A stretch of 64,000 nt of DNA from JACPJP01 sp964650285 (GCA_964650285.1 CAZYSP010000006.1:3171-67170); one strand, 5' to 3'; shown: positions 50,797-59,632, counted from the first letter of the stretch. Made by a program: numbers and translations. Notes: generated from the letters alone by a model not told the origin.

Positions 50797-52080
50797 CTAT
50801 TCTAAATTTTTCTGAAGAAATAAAACAAGCTCCTTTGCATCCATTAACTGTTCTTTTCCGGAATTCATATCTTTTAACTTAACTTTTCCCTGTTTTAATT
50901 CATCTTCACCTATAAATAAAACATAAGGGATTCCTAAGCTGTTTGCATATTGCAGGTTTTTGCTTGGGCCTTTCCCTGTTAAGTCAATATCTACCTTGAC
51001 ATTTTCATTTCTTAACTCTTCTGCTATCTTTAATGATTCATTAAACGTACCAATAGGAACAATGTAAACATTTGTAACTGATTTTTTTTGAGATTTAGTT
51101 TTTTCAACATAAGCATCATAAATCCTATCCAGGCCAAAAGAAATCCCTGCAGCAGGATAGTTTCCCCTACCTAAAAAAGAGCCTATCATTTTATCATATC
51201 TGCCGCCTGCGCAGACGGCACTTTTTACTTTGCTGTTTTTCAAAAATACTTCTATGACAGTGCCTGTATAATAACTAAGGCCGCGGGCAAGAGAAGGATC
51301 AAACTCTGCATCGACATTTAGAATACTCAATAAAGAAAGCAGTTCATCAATTTCATCCAAACCATCAGATTTTTCTATTGATTTTTTAATCTTGCCTATT
51401 TTTTCGTTATTGCGCCCTTTGATATTGATTATATTAATTATTTTTTTAATTACATCATTATTGATTTTTTTCTGTTTTAATTCTTTCTTTACTGTGTCCA
51501 GGCCAAATCTTTCAAGCTTATCAATTGTCAAAATTACCGTCTCAAGTTTATCTTTTTTAATGCCGGATTTAAGTAATAAATCATTCAGCAATTTCCTATT
51601 ATTAAGTTTTATTACAAATTCTAAACCCAGTTTTTTAAATGCCCTTTGAATTAATGTAATAATTTCAGCGTCTGCTGTCATGCCTTTGGTGCCTATGATA
51701 TCGATATCGCATTGTGTAAATTGCCTATATCTGGCTCTTTCTACAGGACCATCCCTAAAAACATCTCCAATATGGTATACTTTAAAGGGAATTTTTATGT
51801 TAGGATTCATCCCAACGTATCTTACTAACGGGACTGTTAAATCATACCTTAACCCTAGGTCTCTTTTTCCCTGATCCTTAAACTTAAAAGTCTCTTTTAG
51901 AATTTCTGCACCGCCGGCATACTTAGATGCAAGAATACCATACCTCTCAAAAGCAGGAGTCTCTAAAGGGCTATAGCCATAAATCTCAAAAACCTCTTTT
52001 AGAGTATCAACTATCTTATTCCTCACTATAGCTTCTTCTGGCTTTAAATCCCGAGTTCCTTTTGGTAGTTGTAGTGCCAT
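50797..52080 (-). CDS. hisS: Histidyl-tRNA synthetase
   Basis: A 427-residue class II synthetase. Motif 2 region is YHIGDVFRDGPVERARYRQF, the histidine A loop is AGGRYDKMIGSFLG with GISFGLDRI as motif 3, and the C-terminal anticodon domain ends in ELVLFLQ. A Lys/Asn/Ile-rich stretch near 205-235 is AT-driven. Confidence 0.94.
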   Translation of the reverse strand: MALQLPKGTRDLKPEEAIVRNKIVDTLKEVFEIYGYSPLETPAFERYGILASKYAGGAEILKETFKFKDQGKRDLGLRYDLTVPLVRYVGMNPNIKIPFKVYHIGDVFRDGPVERARYRQFTQCDIDIIGTKGMTADAEIITLIQRAFKKLGLEFVIKLNNRKLLNDLLLKSGIKKDKLETVILTIDKLERFGLDTVKKELKQKKINNDVIKKIINIINIKGRNNEKIGKIKKSIEKSDGLDEIDELLSLLSILNVDAEFDPSLARGLSYYTGTVIEVFLKNSKVKSAVCAGGRYDKMIGSFLGRGNYPAAGISFGLDRIYDAYVEKTKSQKKSVTNVYIVPIGTFNESLKIAEELRNENVKVDIDLTGKGPSKNLQYANSLGIPYVLFIGEDELKQGKVKLKDMNSGKEQLMDAKELVLFLQKNLE

Positions 52081-52129
52081 TTTTACTTCTATATGGATTT
52101 TAGTTTAAAAAGATTGTTTTTTTTAGAAC

Positions 52130-52840
52130 CTAAACCAACTCCAGCAAATCACTTAACTTACTAATCATTAAGTCCCCATGTATGTTTAACCCAACAAAAA
52201 AGCAACCAGCAGCTTTGCCAGCTTTGTAGTCATTCTTCGTATCTCCAACAAATATGACTTCATCTGACATTACATTCAATTTTTCGCATAGCTTTATTAT
52301 AGGATCTGGGTATGGCTTTGGTTTTTCAATATCATCCATAGTTACTATAGCATCAAAATAATCTTTTATTTTATGGAATTTTAATGTTTCTACAGTTGGT
52401 TTTCTAAATGCATTTGTTACTAGACCAATTTTAATTTTTTTATTTTTAATATTTTCAAGAATTTTTTTTGCATAAGGCAAAAGTTTTGTTTTGTGTGTAT
52501 ATTTTGATATTAATTTCTTATACAATTTTTCTATTTCTTTCACATCTTTATTTTTATAATAATTTTTTATATCTGCATGCACTGAACCGCCCCATACATT
52601 TTTTCTAAATTCTTCTTTGCTTATCTCTTCAAAATCAAGATCTTTCCTAACATGATTGAAAATACTGAACCATGCGTCAAAAGAATCAATAATAACACCA
52701 TCCAAATCGAACAAAACAGCTTTTAGCTCTGTCTTTCTTTTGGGCACAAACATCTCATTGTATTTTCTCTGGCCATAAAACACCCAATAAAGTACAAGAA
52801 AAGCTGTACCAACAATTATTGCTGCAATAACCAAACTCAT
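52130..52840 (-). CDS. Membrane-anchored HAD-family phosphatase
   Basis: A 236-residue protein. An N-terminal membrane helix (residues 3-22) precedes a HAD hydrolase: motif I FDLDGVIIDS, motif II region VTNAFRKPT, Lys in KPKPYPDP and motif IV GDTKNDYKAGKAAG. It is most like phosphoglycolate phosphatases. The membrane anchor is unusual. It overlaps the Bud32-like gene by 4 bp. Confidence 0.87.
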   Translation of the reverse strand: MSLVIAAIIVGTAFLVLYWVFYGQRKYNEMFVPKRKTELKAVLFDLDGVIIDSFDAWFSIFNHVRKDLDFEEISKEEFRKNVWGGSVHADIKNYYKNKDVKEIEKLYKKLISKYTHKTKLLPYAKKILENIKNKKIKIGLVTNAFRKPTVETLKFHKIKDYFDAIVTMDDIEKPKPYPDPIIKLCEKLNVMSDEVIFVGDTKNDYKAGKAAGCFFVGLNIHGDLMISKLSDLLELV

Positions 52841-53493
52841 TTTTTACCCTTATATCTACCTCTTCCTTCTACTATTTTAATTCTTTTTAATACATCCCTA
52901 CCATCGACTGCTTTTTTTGTATAACTTCCTAAAGCAGCCTTATAGCATTTTTCCCATATTTTGGAATGTTTTGACTCCAAGGCCTCTTTCAGCAAATGTA
53001 AATCAACTGCCTTATCTTCTATTTTTTTTGAAAAGAAACTCAAACCAAAGTCTATAAAAAAGATTTCATCTTTTTTAGAGATGCCAGAAATCTTCGATTT
53101 CTCAGCGTCAATGAAAAAAATTTCTTTGTTAAAGATCATATTTGATGTTGTTAAGTCACCATGAATAATGTTGTTATTGTGCAATATTGCTACTTTTTTC
53201 CCAATCTCTTTGCTTAATTTTATGCAATTTTTTTTATTTAAAATATTTTTTAATAATGTTCCGTTAATGTATTGTATTTCTAATGTATCTTTCTCATTAT
53301 TAAAAATTAATTCGGGGCAGGGAAAATTTATTGCTTGCAGTTTTTCAATAACTTTTGCCTCCCTTTTTGTCCTGAATTTTCTTAGTCTTTCATCTATTTC
53401 CTTTATTCTGTAGGTTTTCCTGAATCTGTCCTTAACTACCTTATTCTTATCCAAAAATAACTTAGATTCTGCTCCTTGTGCAATGAGTTTCAT
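52837..53493 (-). CDS. bud32: Bud32-like kinase with an in-frame palindromic insertion
   Basis: A 218-residue small kinase of the Bud32/PRPK family, part of the KEOPS complex that makes t6A on tRNAs. It starts GAESKLFLDKNKVVKDRFRK and has HGDLTTSN (111-118) and IDFGLSFFS (147-155). Between these lies a 19-residue insertion (130-148) that duplicates EIFFID (124-129 and 143-148) around a palindromic segment. Kae1 is not in the window. The DFG and catalytic Asp are intact, so it may still be active. Confidence 0.9.
   Translation of the reverse strand: MKLIAQGAESKLFLDKNKVVKDRFRKTYRIKEIDERLRKFRTKREAKVIEKLQAINFPCPELIFNNEKDTLEIQYINGTLLKNILNKKNCIKLSKEIGKKVAILHNNNIIHGDLTTSNMIFNKEIFFIDAEKSKISGISKKDEIFFIDFGLSFFSKKIEDKAVDLHLLKEALESKHSKIWEKCYKAALGSYTKKAVDGRDVLKRIKIVEGRGRYKGKK
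53050..53124 (-). repeat. Palindromic element in bud32 with 18-bp flanking duplication
   Basis: On the minus strand: GACGCTG, AGAAATC-GAA-GATTTCT, GGCATC, TCTAAAAAAGA, TGA. Direct repeats of 18 bp flank it (53107-53124 and 53050-53067, 15 of 18 identical), both encoding EIFFID. The GGCATC joint and TGA end match intergenic copies. Insert plus one repeat is 57 bp, a multiple of three. Confidence 0.8.
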
Positions 53494-53509
53494 TTTGGGT
53501 TTAATAAAA

Positions 53510-53656
53510 TAGCCTCGCCAGGACTTTCAAGCCATAAATTTCATAGAAATTTAACGGCGTTCGAACCTGGGTCCCAGCCTTTCACTAAGCAGCACTCACC
53601 AGAGGGCTAGATGATTTGTCTTCCTTTCCGGAATTTGACCGCTACACTACGAGGCT
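53510..53656 (-). tRNA. tRNA-Gln (anticodon CTG) with three putative introns
   Basis: A 147-nt gene. Acceptor AGCCTCG/CGAGGCT, anticodon stem TAGCC/GGCTG, T stem CCAGG/CCTGG, discriminator A. Removing 18 nt after CTCTGG in the anticodon loop (position 37/38) gives a 7-nt loop with CTG. The D loop carries about 19 extra nt bounded by CAAAT repeats. The T loop (TTCGAA...T) carries 36 extra nt that form a GCC...TAAATTTC-TAT-GAAATTTA...GGC hairpin. After removal the RNA is about 74 nt with a normal cloverleaf. Exact borders need bulge-helix-bulge folding. Confidence 0.85.
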
Positions 53657-53703
53657 ATACAAACAAGAAGAATAGTATTGCTTTTAATATGTTTCCCTAA
53701 GAA

Positions 53704-54522
53704 TTATGCTTTTTGTTCTATTTTTTCTTCTTTCTGATGCTTATCTTTACCTTCCTTTGCTTTCACTTCTTCCTCTTTACTCTTTGTGTCTTTGCTCTCT
53801 TTCACTTCTGCTGGTTCTTTTTCTTTCTTCTCTGTTACTTCACTTTCTGCCTTTTTTACCTGTTTTTCCTCTTTCTTTTTAACATCTTTGCTCTCTTCTG
53901 CTTTCTTTGCCAACTTTTCCTTTTTACCCAATTTCGCTTTGCTTTGCTCATCTTTCTTCTTTTCCAAATCCACTATCTCCATTGACCTTATCTCACATAC
54001 CCTCAATGGATAAATTTTATTCAAATCTTTTCTTAAAGAATTCTGCAGTTTATGGCTTACCAGGTCATTAATAAAATTATCATAACTAATAGAACTTATA
54101 TACTTTATCAAAAAATTCTGTGCATTTTTTCTGATTTTTGTTGCAACAGAGCCTGTTGTTGCTGCCCTTGTTATCAAGAGAGGCTTAACCTGCAAATTTT
54201 TATTGTCAGAAGTCTTACAGGAAAATGACATGTCAATTTTCTCAATATTCCTCCTGATTAGTCTCTTGATTGAGGACTGCACCATATAATAGCCAGTAAC
54301 ATTCGTAAAAGCCTTGCCATTCTGCACATTAACAACCTCAAAATTAATGTTTATATTCTGCCTTTTCACATCATTAGTCAGATTCATAAGGTTCTTGGTA
54401 ATGCCCTTTCCAACCATCTGCTCTGGCTCATACACATAAGTCTCACCCAAAACAGTATTTTGGAATATTTTTGGAGCTAGAATAGGATACCATTCCTTCT
54501 TGATTACTTTTGCTTTTGCCAT
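53704..54522 (-). CDS. rps3ae: Ribosomal protein eS1 (S3Ae) with long charged tail
   Basis: A 272-residue eS1. Residues 1-190 are the usual fold (KKEWYPILAPKIFQ; GYYMVQSSIKRLIRR; PLRVCEIRSMEIV). The last 80 residues are Lys/Glu-rich low complexity, like the eS6 tail at 13255. Typical archaeal eS1 is about 200-220 residues. Confidence 0.94.
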   Translation of the reverse strand: MAKAKVIKKEWYPILAPKIFQNTVLGETYVYEPEQMVGKGITKNLMNLTNDVKRQNININFEVVNVQNGKAFTNVTGYYMVQSSIKRLIRRNIEKIDMSFSCKTSDNKNLQVKPLLITRAATTGSVATKIRKNAQNFLIKYISSISYDNFINDLVSHKLQNSLRKDLNKIYPLRVCEIRSMEIVDLEKKKDEQSKAKLGKKEKLAKKAEESKDVKKKEEKQVKKAESEVTEKKEKEPAEVKESKDTKSKEEEVKAKEGKDKHQKEEKIEQKA

Positions 54523-54573
54523 AGTTTAAGAGAAAATGTAGTTGATTTAAAAAGATTTTGTATTGAAATAGGG

Positions 54574-54828
54574 TTATTTATACTTAATTTTTAGCATTAA
54601 CATGGTAAATACCAGTATGAATGATATCACATTAGTGATTATAACAGGTATAGACCATATTAAAATACCATAGATAAGCCATAAAAACATCCCTATATCC
54701 AGTATTAAAAATGTGAGAAAGGAAACATCTTTTGTATGTTTTGTTTTCAAAGCTTCAATAATCTGGGGGATAGTAGCTATAGTTGTCAATGTTCCTGCTA
54801 CAAATCCAAGAATATCTACATATGCCAT
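54574..54828 (-). CDS. SemiSWEET-type PQ-loop transporter
   Basis: An 84-residue protein with three membrane helices and the PQ motif TIATIPQII. SemiSWEETs dimerise to transport sugars by facilitated diffusion. ATG at 54828 lies one base after the gyrB stop; a frame extension to 54861 would overlap gyrB. Co-transcription with gyrB is likely. Confidence 0.85.
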   Translation of the reverse strand: MAYVDILGFVAGTLTTIATIPQIIEALKTKHTKDVSFLTFLILDIGMFLWLIYGILIWSIPVIITNVISFILVFTMLMLKIKYK

Positions 54829-54829
54829 C

Positions 54830-57800
54830 TTAAACATCCAGATTAGAAACCTCTTTTGCATGCTGTTGTATGAAATCTCTTCTTGGCTCTACCTGATCGC
54901 CCATAAGGATTGTGAATATTTTATCTGCTTCAACTGCATCTTCTAAGCTTACCTGCAGTAAAGTCCTATGTTCTGGATCCATAGTTGTTTCCCATAATTG
55001 CTGCGGATTCATCTCACCTAAACCTTTATATCTTTGCACAGATACTTTATCTCTACCAATTTCCTTAAATAGCTGCTCCAGTTTTTCATCAGAGTACGCA
55101 TAATGCACTTTTTTGTTCTTTGTAACCTTATACAATGGTGGTTGTGCTATATAAACATTGCCTGCAGTAATCAGAGGATTCATATACCTATGAAAGAAAG
55201 TCAGCAATAATGTCCTTATATGAGCACCATCTACATCAGCATCAGTCATAATTATTACCTTATGATACCTTAGTTTATTAATATCTAATTCTTCAGATAT
55301 CCCTGCCCCAAAAGCAGTTATCATTGTTGTTATTTCCTCGTTCTGAAAAATTTTATTTAATCTTGCCTTTTCAACATTAAGGATTTTTCCTCTTAATGGT
55401 AAGATAGCCTGAAAATTACGATTTCTGCCTTGTTTTGCTGAATTATGCACAAATACGCCTGATGCAAGTGCAAAATTATGAGTCCCTTCAACTTCTAAAT
55501 CATAAACATCTATTTTCTTATCAAGCTTTATTATTTTCTTTATTTTATGATTGTAATTCTCAACTGCTTCCAACATAGAAGTTTCATCATGATTAAAAAA
55601 TCTTTCAATAAGAGTTTCTTTTTTGAGTAGATTTTTATTTCCAGATTTTACTCTTTCTTTGTCATAATCTTTTAAATTTCCTTTAGTATCTACTAAAGAT
55701 TTCATAAACTTAATTGTATTTTTAAAATAGGTGTTATTATAAGCTTTTTTTCTCTTTAATCTAAATTCTTCTGTCCACTGTTGTTTAGTTTTTCCACTTC
55801 TCCATTGTTTAAGTTTTTCATCTTCCCACTGTTTCTTTGCTATTTCGGAAAGTAAATTCTTTGTATTAGGATTTTTCTCAAAGAATTCCTTTGTACGTAA
55901 AGCTTGTCTTTTTCTATTTTCAGCAGAAGACCAATATTCTTTTTGAGCTTTATTTAAACGTTCTAATGTTTTTTTTCTATAATCTGGATTTGAATTATAA
56001 AATTCTAAAAATTTTTTTACCATATACTTTTTGTATTCTTTATTTTCCCATTGAGCTTTTGCACGTTTTCTCAGTTCATCTCGCATTAACAACATTTTTT
56101 GCCTTATTTTTTCTCGGTATTCTGGAGTTTGTCGTATTTTTCTAAGTTTCTCTAAAACATCTTTTCTCATTAGGTTTTTTTCCACGAACATAGAATGAAA
56201 AGCTATGTGTTCTTCTCTTGAAAACCTACAAATGTTAGTTGGATTATTATTGAGTTTGTTGAAATCCTTATGATGTTTGTGAGGACCATCAAGTTCGCTG
56301 TAAATACCATGTCTGATATTGTAACTGTCCGCTAAAATATGGGTAAAAATCCAACGATTATCTTTTGTATCAAAAACAAGTTCATAATCTTTAATTGTAA
56401 TTCGTTTTCCTATGCGAGAAAGCTGACGTTTTAAGGGCATTAATGACTCATATGTATTAAGTTCTGATGCAGATTTGTAAGTTCCATCTCTCAGCATAAA
56501 TAAATGATCCGGAGTGCAGACTATCTCCTCACCATTGTCTAACATAATTTTGATTACTGCTACATTTCTTTTTGTTTTTCTTGGATGCAATATTTTTTGA
56601 ATACCTATTCTACCGTCATCTAAAATAGTATAACAAAAATGTTCTTTTCCTGCATTATGTTCCTTGACTAATTCAATGAAAGATAAATTTCTTCCATCAG
56701 CTAGTGCAACTTTTGTGTCACTTGAAAAACAACCACCTGCACTATCACCCTCCACAATATAAAGCTCACATTTTGCAGGATCCCTTTCTGAGCAATCAGC
56801 AAGTTTTCCAGGTAAAGAATGATGATTTAATGCGCCTTTTCTTCTTGTTAATTCGCGGGCTTTTGCAGCTGCTTCCCTTGCCTTAGCTGAATTTACGCAT
56901 TTTTCCACAATCAGCTTAGCTACACTGGGATTTTCCTCCAGAAATGTTCCCAAATTTTCATTAACCAGGCTTTCAACAATACCTTTTACATCAGAATTGC
57001 CAAGCTTTGTTTTTGTTTGCCCCTCAAATTGTGGTTCCTGCAATTGGACAGAAATAACCACGCTTAAACCTTCTCTCACATCATCACTAGACAGCTTTGC
57101 ATCATTAATCTTTAATTTTTCCGCATAGCTGTTCATTGTTCTCGTCAAAGATGTTTTAAACCCTATTAAATGCGAGCCTCCTTCCTGGGTGTTTATGTTG
57201 TTAGCAAATGTAAAGATATTTTCCTGGTAGCCCATATTGTACTGCATGGCAACTTCTACTTTAACCATGTTTTTTTCCTTTTCAAAATATATTACCTTAT
57301 GTATCGGATTCTTGTTTTTATTGAGAAATTCAACAAAAGATATTATGCCGCCATCATATTTGAATTCCTGCTTTTTACCTGTTCTCTCATCAAATAATGT
57401 AACATGGATCCCTTTATTTAAGAAAGCAAGCTCCCTTAATCTGCTGGATAAGGTATCAAAATGGAATTCTGTTTCTGAAAATATTCCATTATCAGGCAAA
57501 AAGGTTATCTTTGTTCCACGGTCGTTACATTCTCCCATAATTTTAAGCTCTGTTAATGGGTTTCCTCTTGCGTATTTTTGCTGGTATATTTTTCCATCTC
57601 TCTTTACTTCCACAATTAATTCTTTAGATAAGGCGTTTGTTACAGAAATGCCAACACCATGCAATCCTCCAGAAACCTTATATGTTTTTTTGTCAAATTT
57701 TCCACCTGCATGCAGCTTAGTCATTACAATTTCAACTGCTGATTTATTATATTTTGGATGTATACCAACAGGAATGCCTCTCCCATTGTCTATGACTGTT

Positions 57801-58012
57801 ACAGAATTATTCTTATGCACTATTACAACAATCTTGTTGCAAAACCCAGCCATAGCCTCATCTATGCTGTTATCCACAGCCTCAAAAACTAAATGATGCA
57901 ATCCTCTTAGAGATGTATCCCCTACATACATGCTTGGACGTTTTTGTACTGCACTTAATCCAGTAAGAACCTGAATGTCTTTTGCTCCATAATCATCTTT
58001 ACTAGCTTCCAT
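54830..58012 (-). CDS. gyrB: DNA gyrase subunit B containing an intein
   Basis: A 1060-codon frame: 427 residues of N-extein, a 430-residue intein and 203 residues of C-extein; the spliced protein is 630 residues, normal for GyrB. The GHKL ATPase part has EAVDNSIDEA, DNGRGIP and GGLHGVG. The Toprim part has EGDSAGG|SAKQGRN and DADVDGAHI. The C-terminus is GDQVEPRRDFIQQHA. Bacterial-type gyrase occurs in some archaea by transfer. GyrA is not in the window. Confidence 0.96.
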   Translation of the reverse strand: MEASKDDYGAKDIQVLTGLSAVQKRPSMYVGDTSLRGLHHLVFEAVDNSIDEAMAGFCNKIVVIVHKNNSVTVIDNGRGIPVGIHPKYNKSAVEIVMTKLHAGGKFDKKTYKVSGGLHGVGISVTNALSKELIVEVKRDGKIYQQKYARGNPLTELKIMGECNDRGTKITFLPDNGIFSETEFHFDTLSSRLRELAFLNKGIHVTLFDERTGKKQEFKYDGGIISFVEFLNKNKNPIHKVIYFEKEKNMVKVEVAMQYNMGYQENIFTFANNINTQEGGSHLIGFKTSLTRTMNSYAEKLKINDAKLSSDDVREGLSVVISVQLQEPQFEGQTKTKLGNSDVKGIVESLVNENLGTFLEENPSVAKLIVEKCVNSAKAREAAAKARELTRRKGALNHHSLPGKLADCSERDPAKCELYIVEGDSAGGCFSSDTKVALADGRNLSFIELVKEHNAGKEHFCYTILDDGRIGIQKILHPRKTKRNVAVIKIMLDNGEEIVCTPDHLFMLRDGTYKSASELNTYESLMPLKRQLSRIGKRITIKDYELVFDTKDNRWIFTHILADSYNIRHGIYSELDGPHKHHKDFNKLNNNPTNICRFSREEHIAFHSMFVEKNLMRKDVLEKLRKIRQTPEYREKIRQKMLLMRDELRKRAKAQWENKEYKKYMVKKFLEFYNSNPDYRKKTLERLNKAQKEYWSSAENRKRQALRTKEFFEKNPNTKNLLSEIAKKQWEDEKLKQWRSGKTKQQWTEEFRLKRKKAYNNTYFKNTIKFMKSLVDTKGNLKDYDKERVKSGNKNLLKKETLIERFFNHDETSMLEAVENYNHKIKKIIKLDKKIDVYDLEVEGTHNFALASGVFVHNSAKQGRNRNFQAILPLRGKILNVEKARLNKIFQNEEITTMITAFGAGISEELDINKLRYHKVIIMTDADVDGAHIRTLLLTFFHRYMNPLITAGNVYIAQPPLYKVTKNKKVHYAYSDEKLEQLFKEIGRDKVSVQRYKGLGEMNPQQLWETTMDPEHRTLLQVSLEDAVEADKIFTILMGDQVEPRRDFIQQHAKEVSNLDV
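55442..56731 (-). mobile_element. GyrB intein with HNH-type endonuclease
   Basis: A 430-residue intein inserted at EGDSAGG|S, the Toprim active-site motif. It starts with Cys (CFSSDTKVALADG, block A), has block B (CTPDHLFMLRDG) and ends with block F/G (DLEVEGTHNFAL; VFVHN) before Ser+1. A central HNH-like region reads HKHHKDFNKLNNNPTNI then EEHIAFH. Several helical repeats follow (QWENKEYKKY, KEYWSSAENRKRQ, KKQWEDEKLKQW), like NUMOD-type DNA-binding modules. All splicing residues are present. Confidence 0.93.
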
Positions 58013-58099
58013 TTTGTTCTGGTTTTTTGACTAAATTTTGGTTATTTTAAATGATAATTTCATTATAGATTTAGACCCTCAACGAGGTAAATATAATAG

Positions 58100-58114
58100 T
58101 AGAGCATATATAAA
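58100..58114 (-). promoter_or_regulatory. TATA box of gyrB
   Basis: On the minus strand GCGAAAGATTTATATATG, the same BRE/TATA pattern as at 24494 and 49368. It lies about 90-100 bp before the gyrB ATG, leaving a leader of about 70 nt. The rest of the 237-bp gap to archease is AT-rich, with no further gene seen. Confidence 0.5.
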
Positions 58115-58249
58115 TCTTTCGCTCAATTTTACCGTCGAGAAAATGTATTTTATTGTTACTTTTATACTATTTTATTTCAATATTGAAAATAAATATAAAA
58201 ATTAATTGTTTTCTGAACCTTTTTAAACATCAAGATTTCACATATCCTT

Positions 58250-58672
58250 ATGGAGAAATACAAATTTTTAGAACACACTGCAGATGCCAAATTCCAGGCT
58301 TATGGAAAGAGCATGGAAGAAGCCTTTAGTAATGCAGCTTTAGCCATGTTTTCGATAATTACAGATACAAAAAAAATCAATAAAAAAATAAAGAAAGGAA
58401 TCAAAGCAGAAGGCACAGACTTAAAATCATTGTTGTACAATTTTCTGGAAGAATTTTTATTTTTATTAGATTCCAATAATTTTTTATTAAATTCGATTAA
58501 AAACATAAAAATAAAAAAAATAAATAATGCATATAAGCTAGAAGCTACTGCAATTGGAGACAAAGCAGAAAATTATGAAACAAGTGGCGATATAAAAGCA
58601 GTCACATACAATGAAATGGAAGTAAAAGAAAAAAAGGATAATGTAATGGTGCAGGTTGTGCTGGATTTGTGA
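58250..58672 (+). CDS. Archease
   Basis: A 140-residue archease (KYKFLEHTADAKFQAYG; ALAMFSIITD; KAVTYNEMEV), the cofactor that activates RtcB for repeated turnover during tRNA splicing. The metal-binding Asp in HTADAKF and the C-terminal VVLDL Asp are present. RtcB is encoded 3 kb away. Relevant to the intron-rich tRNA-Gln at 53510. Confidence 0.94.
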   Translation: MEKYKFLEHTADAKFQAYGKSMEEAFSNAALAMFSIITDTKKINKKIKKGIKAEGTDLKSLLYNFLEEFLFLLDSNNFLLNSIKNIKIKKINNAYKLEATAIGDKAENYETSGDIKAVTYNEMEVKEKKDNVMVQVVLDL

Positions 58673-58681
58673 TTTAGTATA

Positions 58682-59632
58682 TTAAATACTTATGTTTGGT
58701 GTTAGTAATTGTGGTTTATTTTCTGCCTCATATCTATTAACTATGCTCTCTACAAACTGTTTTATTCGAATAGAATTACTAGGAATTGAAGGATTATAAC
58801 CTGGAGTAGGATTATTTTCAATTATCATAGGCCCATTTCTTGTAAAAGTCATATCGACTACATTAAATGAGGCTCCTATGGATTCTGTAGCTTTGATTGC
58901 TAATTCTACTTCTTTCTGATCAGGCACATACTCAACTAACTGAGAACCATTTGAAATACTTGCTATCCATGGCGATTCTCCATTCATTGCTAATAATGTT
59001 CTGCCATCCGCATAAACTAATTCCTTGCCATCAATGGCAATCCTATAATCATGGTCCTTGGTAGGTTGAATAAAAGGTTGCAGTACAAAACCAGCAGCAT
59101 AATTTTTTGAGTAATTCTCTGAAAAAACAGTATCAAGAACCTTCAAGAGATTTTCATAATTTTCGATTCTAGATAAATCTTTCCCCCTACCACCTATGTC
59201 TCTTTTCATAATAATAGGAAAACCATATTTTTCAATAAAGGAATCAACATTGTCTCTTTCGTTTTCATTAAATGCATTGATATATATTGTGTCTGGAGTT
59301 GAAATATTGTTTTGTTTCATTCTTTGAGCAGAAAGATTCTTACTATAATCAAATATGGTTGCCTCAACAGAATTCAAGCAGGGAATACCTTTTTCCTCTA
59401 TTTTTACAAGTAAATCCAAGGTCCTCATGTTATCTAAATAATTTCTATTGGCAACTGAGGCATAAACTCTATTTAAAACAAGGTCAACACGTTCTTTTGG
59501 AGGTCCAATAATATCCTCTATTGTATTTTTTCTTATATCAAAGAGTTTAGAATCTATACCTCTACCCCGAAATAGTCTGTTTAACTCCTTTTCACTCCAT
59601 TCTAAGTCTTGATGTATTATGGCTAATTTCAT
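58682..59632 (-). CDS. RimK-like ATP-grasp ligase
   Basis: A 316-residue ATP-grasp enzyme, of the kind joining carboxylates to amino groups. PIIMKRDIGGRGKDLSRI is the ATP-binding loop; KDHDYRIAIDGKEL and MIIENNPTPGYNP are the metal and catalytic regions. RimK relatives add glutamate or make peptides. It overlaps the racemase gene by 4 bp, so the two likely act in one pathway. Confidence 0.87.
   Translation of the reverse strand: MKLAIIHQDLEWSEKELNRLFRGRGIDSKLFDIRKNTIEDIIGPPKERVDLVLNRVYASVANRNYLDNMRTLDLLVKIEEKGIPCLNSVEATIFDYSKNLSAQRMKQNNISTPDTIYINAFNENERDNVDSFIEKYGFPIIMKRDIGGRGKDLSRIENYENLLKVLDTVFSENYSKNYAAGFVLQPFIQPTKDHDYRIAIDGKELVYADGRTLLAMNGESPWIASISNGSQLVEYVPDQKEVELAIKATESIGASFNVVDMTFTRNGPMIIENNPTPGYNPSIPSNSIRIKQFVESIVNRYEAENKPQLLTPNISI

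Noticed and set aside
54830..54861. SemiSWEET start at 54861
   Set aside because: It would overlap the end of gyrB; the ATG at 54828 fits the family length and sits one base after the gyrB stop.
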